Assembly (NCBI RefSeq): GCF_027925445.1
Contig: NZ_AP027149.1
Location: 496,001 to 560,000 of the forward strand
Origin: Methylocystis bryophila
GTDB lineage: Bacteria; Pseudomonadota; Alphaproteobacteria; Rhizobiales; Beijerinckiaceae
Length of the DNA stretch: 64,000 bases
Direction of reading: 5' to 3'
The notes under the pieces are model-generated. The model was not told where the DNA came from. It saw only the letters and a list, made by a program, of their open reading frames with translations, and did not search any database. A program made the position numbers and the translations under genes. Below, piece after piece: positions 7,691-15,201 of the stretch; within the stretch, counting starts at the first letter, position 1; each line of letters begins with the position of its first letter.

Positions 7691-9076
7691 ATGGCAAATC
7701 TCGCTTCCGTTCTTTCCACCATCGACGCCAATATCGACGCCTCCAAGGGGAGGCTCGTCGAACTGCTCCGCATCCCGTCGGTCTCGACGGACCCGGCCTA
7801 TACGAAGGAGTGCGAGCGCGCCGCCGGCTGGCTCGTCGCGGCGCTCGAAGGTCTCGGCTATTTCGCCGAGTCGCGCGCGACCCCCGGCCATCCGATTGTC
7901 GTCGGCCACGCCAAGGCGAAGCGACCTGACGCGCCGCATGTGCTGTTCTATGGCCATTACGACGTGCAGCCCGCCGATCCGCTGGAGCTTTGGGAGACGT
8001 CGCCCTTCGATCCGCATGTGAGACGCGGCAAGGACGGCGAGGAAATCGTGGCGCGCGGCGCCTCCGACGACAAGGGCCAGCTCATGACCTTCGTCGAGGC
8101 CTGCCGCGCTTATGAGGCGAATGGCGGCCTGCCTTGCAACGTCACTTTCCTCTTCGAGGGCGAGGAGGAGACGGGGTCACCTTCGCTGCCGGGCTTCCTC
8201 GCGAAGCACCGGCAGGAGCTCTCCGAGCCCTCGCTCGCGCTCGTCTGCGACACTTCCATGTGGAACGCCAAGACGCCGGCGATCACCGTGATGCTGCGCG
8301 GCCTTGCGCATGAAGAGGTGGTGCTGACGGCGGCGAGCCACGATCTCCATTCCGGCATGTTCGGCGGCCCCATCGTCAATCCGATCCATGTGCTGAGCAA
8401 GATCATCGGCAATCTGCACGACGCCGAGGGCCGCGTGACGCTGCCGGGCTTTTATGAGGGCGTGCCAGAGATTCCCGCGGATGTGGCGGCGCAGTGGCGC
8501 GGGCTCGACTTCGACGAGACGGCCTTCCTCTCGGCCCTCGGCCTCACGACGGTCGCGGGCGAGCGCGGACGCGGCGCTTTGGAGCAGATCTGGGCGCGCC
8601 CGACCTGCGAGGTGAACGGCGTCTATGGCGGCTATATGGGCAAGGGCACGAAGACTGTGCTGCCCGCCAAGGCCGGCGCCAAATTCTCGTTCCGCCTCGT
8701 CGGTACGCAGGACCCGGAGAAGGTGCTCGAGAGCCTGCGCGCCTTCGTGCGCGCGCGTCTTCCCGCCGATGTGAAGGCGGAGTTTTCGTCGCATGGCGCG
8801 TCTGGGGCGCTCAGCCTTCCCTTCAGCTCGCCCGAGCTTTCGCGCGCCCGAGCAGCGCTCGCCGAGGAATGGGGCGTCGACGCGGCGCTCGTCGGCTGCG
8901 GCGGCTCGATCCCCATCGTCGGCGCTTTCAAGGAAACGCTCGGCATGGACGCGCTCATGATCGGCTTCGCGCTCGACGATGACCGCATCCATTCGCCCAA
9001 TGAGAAATATTCGCTGACCTCGTTCCACAAGGGCGCGCGCAGCTGGGCGCGCGTGCTTGCGGCGCTGGCGGGGTGA
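7691..9076 (+). CDS. M20 family metallopeptidase (dipeptidase-type)
   Basis: This 461-residue cytosolic zinc-dependent peptidase of the M20/M25/M40 family most resembles CNDP-like dipeptidases. Metal-binding motifs are visible: FYGHYDVQPAD (about 86-96), ARGASDDKGQ (about 121-130, bridging Asp) and the catalytic FEGEEETGSPS (about 155-165). The lid/dimerisation domain follows (about 205-370), with DLHSGMFGG. The last ligand region contains DDRIHSPNEK near the C terminus. Length and order are normal. The exact substrate cannot be assigned. It is a single gene with no obvious operon partner. Confidence 0.92.
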   Translation: MANLASVLSTIDANIDASKGRLVELLRIPSVSTDPAYTKECERAAGWLVAALEGLGYFAESRATPGHPIVVGHAKAKRPDAPHVLFYGHYDVQPADPLELWETSPFDPHVRRGKDGEEIVARGASDDKGQLMTFVEACRAYEANGGLPCNVTFLFEGEEETGSPSLPGFLAKHRQELSEPSLALVCDTSMWNAKTPAITVMLRGLAHEEVVLTAASHDLHSGMFGGPIVNPIHVLSKIIGNLHDAEGRVTLPGFYEGVPEIPADVAAQWRGLDFDETAFLSALGLTTVAGERGRGALEQIWARPTCEVNGVYGGYMGKGTKTVLPAKAGAKFSFRLVGTQDPEKVLESLRAFVRARLPADVKAEFSSHGASGALSLPFSSPELSRARAALAEEWGVDAALVGCGGSIPIVGAFKETLGMDALMIGFALDDDRIHSPNEKYSLTSFHKGARSWARVLAALAG

Positions 9077-9154
9077 TGGGGCTTCTTGACGCGGGAAAGT
9101 CTTTGTAGCCTTCGATCTCACGGGCGCGTGCGAGCTTAATGGACTCGTTCGCGC

Positions 9155-9739
<585 letters not shown>

Positions 9740-9752
9740 TTAAGCTCGCAGA

Positions 9753-9793
9753 CTCCCTCGCCCCGCTTGCGGGGAGAGGGCTGGGGAGAGGGG
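9753..9793. repeat. Dispersed palindromic repeat, family A copy 3
   Basis: The sequence CTCCCTCGCCCCGCTTGC then GGGGAGAGGGCTGGGGAGAGG is the same repeat core as at 1731-1770. It lies just upstream of the TMEM175-like gene. Confidence 0.7.
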
Positions 9794-9866
9794 CCGTAAG
9801 ATCGTCAGCTCGACGTGCAAAAACCGTATGCAACAGAGATAGGCCGGCTTGCGCAAAGGCGCCAAG

Positions 9867-9909
9867 CCCCTCACCCTAACCCTCTCCCCGTTCAAAACGG
9901 GGAGAGGGA
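9867..9909. repeat. Dispersed palindromic repeat, family A copy 4
   Basis: This is an inverted copy (CCCCTCACCCTAACCCTCTCC ... GGGGAGAGGGA) facing copy 3. Its GGGGAGAGGGA end lies ten bases before the ATG at 9919 and could serve as the ribosome binding site of that gene. Confidence 0.7.
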
Positions 9910-9918
9910 ATCCGCTTC

Positions 9919-10383
9919 ATGCCCAAACGCCTGCTCATCGTCGCCCATGCGCCGTCGCCCAACATTGAGCGGCTGCGCGACGCCGCGCTCGCCGGCGCGC
10001 GGGCTCCCGAGATCGAGGACGTCGAGGCGCAAGCGTTGAGCCCCTTCGACGCCAGACCGGAGCATGTGCTCGCCGCTCAGGCGATCCTCCTCGGCACGCC
10101 CGAGAACCTTGGCTATATGAGCGGCGCGCTGAAGGATTTCTTCGACCGCTGCTACTATCCGCTGCTCGAGAAGACCGAGGGGCTTCCCTATGCCCTCTTC
10201 ATCCGCGCCGGCAGCGACGGCACGGGAACGCGGCGCGCGGTCGAAAGCATCGCGACGGGCTTGCGCTGGCGCAGCGTCCATGAGCCGCTGATCTGCCGCG
10301 GCCCCTGGCGCGAGGAATTCGTCGAGGAGGCTCGCGACCTCGGCATGTTCGTGGCCGCCGGCCTAGACGCGGGGATTTTTTGA
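9919..10383 (+). CDS. Flavodoxin/NAD(P)H-dependent oxidoreductase-like protein
   Basis: This 154-residue protein has the flavodoxin fold. The N terminus MPKRLLIVAHAPSPNIERL gives the first strand and phosphate loop, and AILLGTPENLGYMSGALKDFFDRCYYPL corresponds to the second FMN-contacting loop of NADPH-dependent FMN reductases and WrbA-like proteins. GTGTRRAVESIATGL is the third. It probably binds FMN and carries out two-electron reduction, but the substrate is unknown. Its purine-rich leader comes from repeat A4. Confidence 0.75.
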   Translation: MPKRLLIVAHAPSPNIERLRDAALAGARAPEIEDVEAQALSPFDARPEHVLAAQAILLGTPENLGYMSGALKDFFDRCYYPLLEKTEGLPYALFIRAGSDGTGTRRAVESIATGLRWRSVHEPLICRGPWREEFVEEARDLGMFVAAGLDAGIF

Positions 10384-10501
10384 CGCGCTCCGCGCCGGTC
10401 CCAAGCCCCCGCCGCATCCCGTTACACGCGTCTTCGCGCCGGTCCGCCGGACTAAGCCGAAAGCCCAATTTACAGCCTTGCGCGGCCACAGCTCACATTG
10501 T

Positions 10502-10522
10502 ATGCATCAATTCTAATGCATC
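10502..10522. promoter_or_regulatory. Candidate operator: paired ATGCATC sites upstream of HTH gene
   Basis: Two ATGCATC copies start 14 bases apart (10502 and 10516) in an AT-rich patch just before the HTH gene. ATGCAT is itself palindromic, so the pair also reads as an inverted repeat around CAATTCTA. Autoregulation by the downstream HTH protein is inference. Confidence 0.35.
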
Positions 10523-10547
10523 TACACCAAGAAATGATGTTTCAGAC

Positions 10548-10865
10548 ATGATCACCGCTGCGCAGCTCCGCGCGGCGCGCGCGCTCGTGGGACTGGATCA
10601 GCGCAAGCTCGCTGAGCTTTCCGGCCTATCGCTGCCGACGATCCAACGGATGGAGACCAGCGAGGACCTCATCCGCGGCAATGTAGACTCCCTGACCAAG
10701 CTCATCGCCGCGCTCGAAAGCGTCGGCATAGAGCTGATCGGCGAAGGAGCCGTCAGCCAGGGGGAGGGGCGCGGAGTTCGTTTGCGAAAACTGATGGGCC
10801 TTCGGCGCGAGCGCGCGGAATCGGACGAACGCGCCGATAGCGCGCCGATGCGCGAGGGGAGCTAG
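10548..10865 (+). CDS. XRE-family helix-turn-helix regulator
   Basis: This 105-residue DNA-binding protein has its HTH at about 1-60: ITAAQLRAARALVGLDQRK, then LAELSGLSLPTIQRME, an almost textbook Cro/CI-type helix-turn-helix. The C-terminal tail is charged and without a recognisable domain. The start ATG at 10548 is preferred over the longer frame because the HTH begins right there and an AT-rich promoter-like patch lies upstream. It directly precedes the hyfF remnant and hyfG/hyfI copy and might control them, but this is only positional. Confidence 0.85.
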   Translation: MITAAQLRAARALVGLDQRKLAELSGLSLPTIQRMETSEDLIRGNVDSLTKLIAALESVGIELIGEGAVSQGEGRGVRLRKLMGLRRERAESDERADSAPMREGS

Positions 10866-10871
10866 ACCCCG

Positions 10872-11196
10872 ATGCCCCTGACCATCGCCTTGCTGTGCGT
10901 CGCGGCGCCGCTCGCGGTCGGGGGGCTCGCCATAACGCTGCATCGACGAAACCCCACCTTCGCGCGCCAGCCGCAGCGCGTCATCCCCCTCATCTTCGGG
11001 CTGCTCATGGCTTTTGGCTCGCTGCTCCTACGTTTGATCGGTATGGCCTTCGGCGAACCGATCGTCCGCGCCGAGAAGATCAAGACGTCCGTCCGTCCCC
11101 TTATTCGCGCATCTGGCTCTCGTGCTGCTCGCGGGGCCTTATCTTCCGCCGCATCTCGTGAGCTGGTTTCAAAACGTCGCGCGGTTGCCGGGATAG
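10872..11196 (+). pseudogene. hyfF: Frameshifted 3' remnant of hyfF (hydrogenase-4-like membrane subunit)
   Basis: This is the C-terminal end only of an antiporter-like subunit. Frame 1 encodes PTFARQPQRVIPLIFGLLMAF and then LIGMAFGEP, matching TFARQPWLAVPLVIGLLLAF and TSMAFGEP of the complete HyfF at 32770-34221. After about position 11098 the match continues in another frame (from 11101) as LFAHLALVLLAGPYLPPHL, then VSWFQNVARLPG and a stop at 11194. The full protein has about 480 residues; some 400 N-terminal residues are missing here. The intact neighbours hyfG and hyfI downstream show that a larger cluster once stood here. Confidence 0.85.
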
Positions 11197-11279
11197 GCGC
11201 GATTTCCAAAAAGTGGGAACCGGTTTTTGAAAAAAATCCCGCCTAAGCAGAAGACTCTAAATGCAGGAGCCCCAAGGAC

Positions 11280-12794
11280 ATGATGTCGTTGCGCGAGACC
11301 ATGCGAAGCGGGCGGCAGGCCGGGCCGTCGACGCCGTGGGCGCGTCACGTCGTCGATCAGACGGGGTGGCTGCGGGCGATCCGCGAGATCAGCAAGGGCC
11401 AGGGCGATCTCCTGAGTCTTTGGAGCGACGGAGCCGAGGTTCACATGGCGATCCTCGACCATGAGTCCCGAGAGATCGGCATCGTGAGCTTTGAATGCCC
11501 GGAAGGACGCTTCCCATCCGTCGCTCATTTGCATCCGCCAGCGATGCGATTGGAGCGGACGATCCAGGACATCTACGGACTCGTCGCCCAGAGCCTGCCC
11601 GACGCGCGTCCCTGGCTCGACCACGGGCGCTGGGGCCTGCGGCGACCTGGACGCGATCCGCAAAGCTCGGAGCCGACCGGGGCGGCCTATGAATTCTTGA
11701 GCGCCGAGGGCGCTCCGCTGCATCAGATTCCGGTCGGTCCGGTCCACGCTGGCGTCATCGAGCCGGGCCATTTCCGTTTCTCGGCCAACGGCGAGCTCGT
11801 CGTTCGCCTCGAGGAGCGCTTGGGCTACGTCCACAAGGGGATTGAACAGCTAATGGCCGGCGCGTCGCTCGAGAGAGCGACGCGTCTCGCGGGCCGCGTG
11901 TCGGGCGACAGCACGGTCGCCTATTCGCTCGCCTTCGCGCAGGCGGTGGAGTCCGCGCTGGGCGTCGAGATTCCGCGCCGGGCGGTGTGGCTGCGCGCGC
12001 AGATGGCGGAGCTCGAGCGGCTCGCCAACCACATTGGCGACATCGGCGCGATCTGCAACGACGCCTCTTTCTCGCTCATGCACGCTCATTGCGGCGTCCT
12101 GCGCGAGCGCATCCTGAGAGCCGCCAATGCATGTTTCGGCCACAGGCTGATGATGGACAAAATCGTTCCGGGCGGCGTCGCCTCCGACTTGAGCGGAGAA
12201 GGCTATGTCGCGCTTCTCGCGCTTTTGCCCTATGCGAAGAAGCTCATTCCAAATCTCGTTCGGCTCTATGGCGACACGACCTCGCTGCAAGACCGCACGG
12301 TCGGCGCCGGAAAGCTGCGCGCGGAGCTCGCGCGCCAATACGCCTGCGGCGGTTACATCGGTCGCGCTTCGGGCCGCGCCTTCGACGCGCGCCGCTTCCC
12401 CGGCTACGCGCCTTATTCGGAATTGCCCTTCGAGCTCGGAGCCTCGGAAGACGAAGACGTCGACGCGCGCGTGTGGGTGCGCTTCGATGAGATCAGGGCG
12501 TCTCTGCCGCTCATCGAGAAGATTCTCGATCGCCTGCCGGACGGAGAGATCAGAACAGAGATTCCTCATCCGCCGGAAACCCGGGAAGGCGCAGCGCTCG
12601 TCGAAGGTTTTCGCGGCGATATTTTCGTCTGGGCTCGGCTCGACCCCTCGGGCGCGGTGGCGCGATGCCATTTGCGCGACCCGTCCTGGTTCCAATGGCC
12701 CCTGCTCGAGGCGGCGATCGAGGGCAATATCGTCGCGGACTTCCCGCTTATCAACAAATCCTTCAACTGCTCCTACTCGGGGCAGGACCTTTAG
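11280..12794 (+). CDS. hyfG: Hydrogenase-4-like large subunit HyfG homologue without [NiFe] cysteines (copy 2)
   Basis: This 504-residue protein is a fusion of a NuoC-like N-terminal domain (about 1-125) and a NuoD/HycE-like large-subunit domain. In true [NiFe] enzymes the sequence RVCGICGFAHS binds nickel; here the aligned stretch is RVSGDSTVAY, so both cysteines are serines. The C-terminal DPCYSC is NCSYSG, so that pair is lost too. The protein ends immediately afterwards, with no maturation tail. It therefore cannot be a hydrogenase, and groups with complex I-like NuoD or Ehr proteins. The start at ATG 11280 has AGGAG upstream. Twelve bases separate it from hyfI. It is clearly diverged from its paralogue at 31235-32752. 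Confidence 0.88.
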   Translation: MMSLRETMRSGRQAGPSTPWARHVVDQTGWLRAIREISKGQGDLLSLWSDGAEVHMAILDHESREIGIVSFECPEGRFPSVAHLHPPAMRLERTIQDIYGLVAQSLPDARPWLDHGRWGLRRPGRDPQSSEPTGAAYEFLSAEGAPLHQIPVGPVHAGVIEPGHFRFSANGELVVRLEERLGYVHKGIEQLMAGASLERATRLAGRVSGDSTVAYSLAFAQAVESALGVEIPRRAVWLRAQMAELERLANHIGDIGAICNDASFSLMHAHCGVLRERILRAANACFGHRLMMDKIVPGGVASDLSGEGYVALLALLPYAKKLIPNLVRLYGDTTSLQDRTVGAGKLRAELARQYACGGYIGRASGRAFDARRFPGYAPYSELPFELGASEDEDVDARVWVRFDEIRASLPLIEKILDRLPDGEIRTEIPHPPETREGAALVEGFRGDIFVWARLDPSGAVARCHLRDPSWFQWPLLEAAIEGNIVADFPLINKSFNCSYSGQDL

Positions 12795-12806
12795 GCGGGC
12801 GCGATC

Positions 12807-13316
12807 ATGCGCAAGTTTCTCTTCCAAGGCCTGCTCCGATGGCCGCTCACGGAAAGGGCGCCGTCCCCCGACGCGTCACTCCGCGAAGAGCTCGGCGCGT
12901 CTCTCGCGCGAGCGGCGCGTCGACGACTGGGCCGCAGCCTCTCGATCCGGCAGGTCGACGCAGGCTCCTGCAATGGTTGCGAGCTCGAGATTCACGCGCT
13001 GAGCAACGCGTTCTACGATCTTGAGCGATTTGGTCTGCGCTTCGTCGCTTCGCCCCGACACGCCGATGTCCTGCTGGTCACCGGCCCGGTCACCAAGAAC
13101 ATGCGCGAGGCTCTGGAGCGGACCTATGCCGCGACGCCCGATCCCAAATGGGTCGTCGCGGTCGGAGACTGCGCCTTTGACGGCGGCGTCTTCGCCGGCA
13201 GCTACGCCTGCGTCGGCGCCGTCTCAGAGGTGCTCCCGGTCGATCTCCACATTCGCGGCTGCCCGCCCGATCCCGTGGCCTTGCTCAAAGGGCTTCTGGC
13301 GCTCGTCGAAGCCTGA
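12807..13316 (+). CDS. hyfI: Hydrogenase-4-like small subunit HyfI/NuoB homologue (copy 2)
   Basis: This 169-residue protein is of the NuoB/HycG type, which holds one [4Fe-4S] cluster next to the large subunit. The cluster ligands are kept: SCNGCELEIHALS (CxxC), GDCAFDGGVF and RGCPPDPVALL. It is highly similar to the copy at 30704-31219, and both start with a K-F/L-L-QGLL leader. It follows hyfG closely and probably forms one peripheral module with it. No membrane subunit genes remain intact beside it, so the pair might swap into the complex encoded at 30.7-37.8 kb (inference). Confidence 0.9.
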   Translation: MRKFLFQGLLRWPLTERAPSPDASLREELGASLARAARRRLGRSLSIRQVDAGSCNGCELEIHALSNAFYDLERFGLRFVASPRHADVLLVTGPVTKNMREALERTYAATPDPKWVVAVGDCAFDGGVFAGSYACVGAVSEVLPVDLHIRGCPPDPVALLKGLLALVEA

Positions 13317-13376
13317 CCTCGCCCGTTGCGCGTCGGTCGAAACTCTGATTCCCTCACCACGATTCGGGGGCTGCGG

Positions 13377-13949
13377 ATGGACGATGGCTTGTCGAGAGAA
13401 ACGACCGCGCGGCCGCGCCTCGTCCTGATTTCCGGCAGCCTGCGAGGCGGCTCCGTCAACAGCGCGGTGATCTCCACCGCCGCAGCCCTGGCCCCCAGCG
13501 AGGTCGGGACTCTGATCTATCGTCGCATGGCGGACTTGCCGCACTTCAACCCCGACGACGATCGCGAGCCGCTCCCCGAGCCCGTGTCCGATCTGCGCCG
13601 GACCTTGAATGACGCTTGCGCCGTCTTGGTCTCGACGCCCGAATACGCCGGATCGCTGCCCGGAAGCTTCAAGAATCTGCTGGACTGGACGGTCGGCGGC
13701 GCGAGCCTCTATGAGCGCCCCGTCGGCTGGATCAACCCTTCCGCCCTTGGCGGCTCGGAAGACACCTATCGCGCGCTGCGCATCGTGCTGGAGCGCGCCG
13801 GCGCCGAGATTGTCGCGGGCGCCTGCAAGGATATCCCCACGCCTCGGGACGCCATCGGCGCTGACGGCCTCATCTCCTGCGCAGAAATCCGGGCCGAGAT
13901 CCAAAGCGTGGTAGCGGCGCTCGCCGAACGCGTCCTCGCCAAGAGATGA
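13377..13949 (+). CDS. NADPH-dependent FMN reductase family protein
   Basis: This 190-residue protein has the flavodoxin-like fold of chromate/azo/quinone reductases. The FMN phosphate loop is LVLISGSLRGGSVNSAV (about 18-35), and the second motif is STPEYAGSLPGSFKNLLDW (about 95-115), the family hallmark. It probably reduces quinones, flavins or metals with NAD(P)H. The start ATG at 13377 is preferred; a TTG 51 bases upstream also exists. It is codirectional with hyfG-hyfI, 60 bases downstream, and may share their transcript. Confidence 0.88.
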   Translation: MDDGLSRETTARPRLVLISGSLRGGSVNSAVISTAAALAPSEVGTLIYRRMADLPHFNPDDDREPLPEPVSDLRRTLNDACAVLVSTPEYAGSLPGSFKNLLDWTVGGASLYERPVGWINPSALGGSEDTYRALRIVLERAGAEIVAGACKDIPTPRDAIGADGLISCAEIRAEIQSVVAALAERVLAKR

Positions 13950-13962
13950 AGGGAAGCGATCC

Positions 13963-14181
13963 ATGGACGCCCTGACCGCCTTCGGGCTTTTCTCCGTGAC
14001 GGCGATGCTCTTGACCTATGCGCTGGAGGCGCGCAGCCGCTGGTTTATCCTCGGTTTCGCGGCCGCCTGCGCGCTCGGCTCGATCTATGGCTTTCTGCAG
14101 GGCGCCTGGCCCTTCGGCCTCGTCGAGGCGATCTGGTCGCTTGTCGCCCTGCAAAGATGGCGGAAGGCGAAGTTTGGATGA
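13963..14181 (+). CDS. Small membrane protein (72 aa)
   Basis: This short protein has two or three hydrophobic helices (LTAFGLFSVTAMLLTYALE, WFILGFAAACALGSIYGFL and a third containing FGLVEAIWSLVAL) and ends in RWRKAKFG. It starts 13 bases after the FMN reductase with GGAAG upstream, so it is probably cotranscribed. Similar small proteins of unknown role occur widely in alphaproteobacteria. No function is assigned. Confidence 0.7.
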   Translation: MDALTAFGLFSVTAMLLTYALEARSRWFILGFAAACALGSIYGFLQGAWPFGLVEAIWSLVALQRWRKAKFG

Positions 14182-14242
14182 GGCGAGGAGATCGCCTGCG
14201 TCAAAAGCCGTGACCCAAATCATCGATGTCGTGCGCGGCCCA

Positions 14243-14282
14243 ACCTCCTCTCCCGCGAAGCGGGGGAGGGTTGGGGAGGGGG
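14243..14282. repeat. Dispersed palindromic repeat, family A copy 5
   Basis: The sequence CCTCTCCCGCGAAGCGGGGGAGGGTTGGGGAGGGG is the same layout as the other family A copies with a changed loop. It lies downstream of the small membrane protein gene and, on the other strand, just beyond the stop of the Tat-type small protein. Confidence 0.65.
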
Positions 14283-14312
14283 CGGCTCGCGAGAGGACTC
14301 AGTCTCCCGTCG

Positions 14313-14492
14313 TCACCAGCGCCAGCGGCGACGACGACGCGCGCGCCAGCGATACCACCAGACGTTCTCGATCTCCTCGTTGAGCACGAGCTTTTCCGGG
14401 AGCGGGAGGCTCGGCGCGGCGACCGCGGCGCCGGAGGCCGCAAGTGCTGCGGCGGCGAGCCCTGCGCCAGTCAGGAAGGATCTTCGGTTCAT
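14313..14492 (-). CDS. Small exported protein with twin-arginine signal and Trp/Arg-rich tail (59 aa)
   Basis: A 59-residue frame starts MNRRSFLTGAGLAAAALAA, a compact twin-arginine signal (NRRSFL), and has a signal-peptidase-like SGAAVAA-P site at about 26. The mature part is only about 33 residues: a short PLPEKLVLNEEIENV stretch, then WWYRWRARRRRRWRW to the end. The tail is strongly cationic and aromatic. The frame lies on its own between family A repeat 5 and the next gene. I cannot name a family. It may be a cell-envelope or DNA/LPS-binding peptide; coding status is supported only by its clean signal sequence. Confidence 0.55.
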   Translation of the reverse strand: MNRRSFLTGAGLAAAALAASGAAVAAPSLPLPEKLVLNEEIENVWWYRWRARRRRRWRW

Positions 14493-14734
14493 TCTACATT
14501 CCCCCGGTTGCCCTCGTCCCCGCTTTGGAGACTACGCATTTTCCGAAGCGGAAACGCGGCTACGGCCGGAAAGTTCCGTGGACGGGCGCCGTGCGCCGCC
14601 TAACGGGATCGCAACCCGCTGACGCGGGCCTATTTAGGTTAAGGCCCGATGGGCCCGGGCCGGCGTAGGCGCCGCTATTCTCCCATGTTAGCATAAGCAT
14701 AGCCGTTCATGAGAATGGCAAAAAGGGGGTGGTC

Positions 14735-14953
14735 ATGAAAAAACTGTTTGCTGCGCTGCTCGGCGCCACAATTCTTTCGGCCGCGGTATTTTCGGCGGCG
14801 ACGCCGGCTTTCGCGCTGGGGGGCTGCGGGCCGAACGGCCATCGCAATGCGTGGGGCTATTGCGTCTTCGGAGGTCAAAACCAGGCTTGGTGCCTCAGAA
14901 GGACGGGGCATCCGGCCGTTCGCATGCCCAACGGCACGCTGCGTTGCTTCTGA
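14735..14953 (+). CDS. Small secreted cysteine-containing protein (72 aa)
   Basis: An N-terminal signal peptide (MKKLFAALLGATILSAAVF, with cleavage likely after TPAFA) is followed by a mature domain of about 45 residues with GCGPNGHRNAWGYC, a motif seen in small Rhizobiales secreted proteins (GCG...HR...G-C type). The cysteines of GCG, GYC, AWC and LRC could form two disulfides. The start ATG at 14735 has AAGGGGG upstream. The function is unknown. A 9-bp-arm hairpin at 14992-15021 (GAGCTCGAC/GTCGAGCTC) follows the gene. Confidence 0.7.
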   Translation: MKKLFAALLGATILSAAVFSAATPAFALGGCGPNGHRNAWGYCVFGGQNQAWCLRRTGHPAVRMPNGTLRCF

Positions 14954-15137
14954 TGAGACGCGTCCTTTTTGGCGCGCTCTGACTCCTGCGTGAGCTCGAC
15001 CGGCTGATTCAAGTCGAGCTCATTGCAAGCGGCGCTCCGCAGTCCGCGCTGTTTGTCTTGGTCTCTTTCTCGCTTTGGCTTTCAAAGACGCGCTGCCGAT
15101 CCGCGCGGCGCCTCGCCGGCAAATCCCGCCGCCGCCT

Positions 15138-15166
15138 TTGACAACCCGGCCCCCGCCCTGCATTAC
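15138..15166 (+). promoter_or_regulatory. Candidate sigma-70 promoter of leuS
   Basis: TTGACA at 15138-15143 and CATTAC at 15161-15166 are separated by 17 bases, 36 bases before the leuS start. The -35 box is perfect; the -10 box is weak. Confidence 0.4.
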
Positions 15167-15201
15167 AGCCGCAACCCCACAATCAGACCCGCGGCGCTCC
15201 G

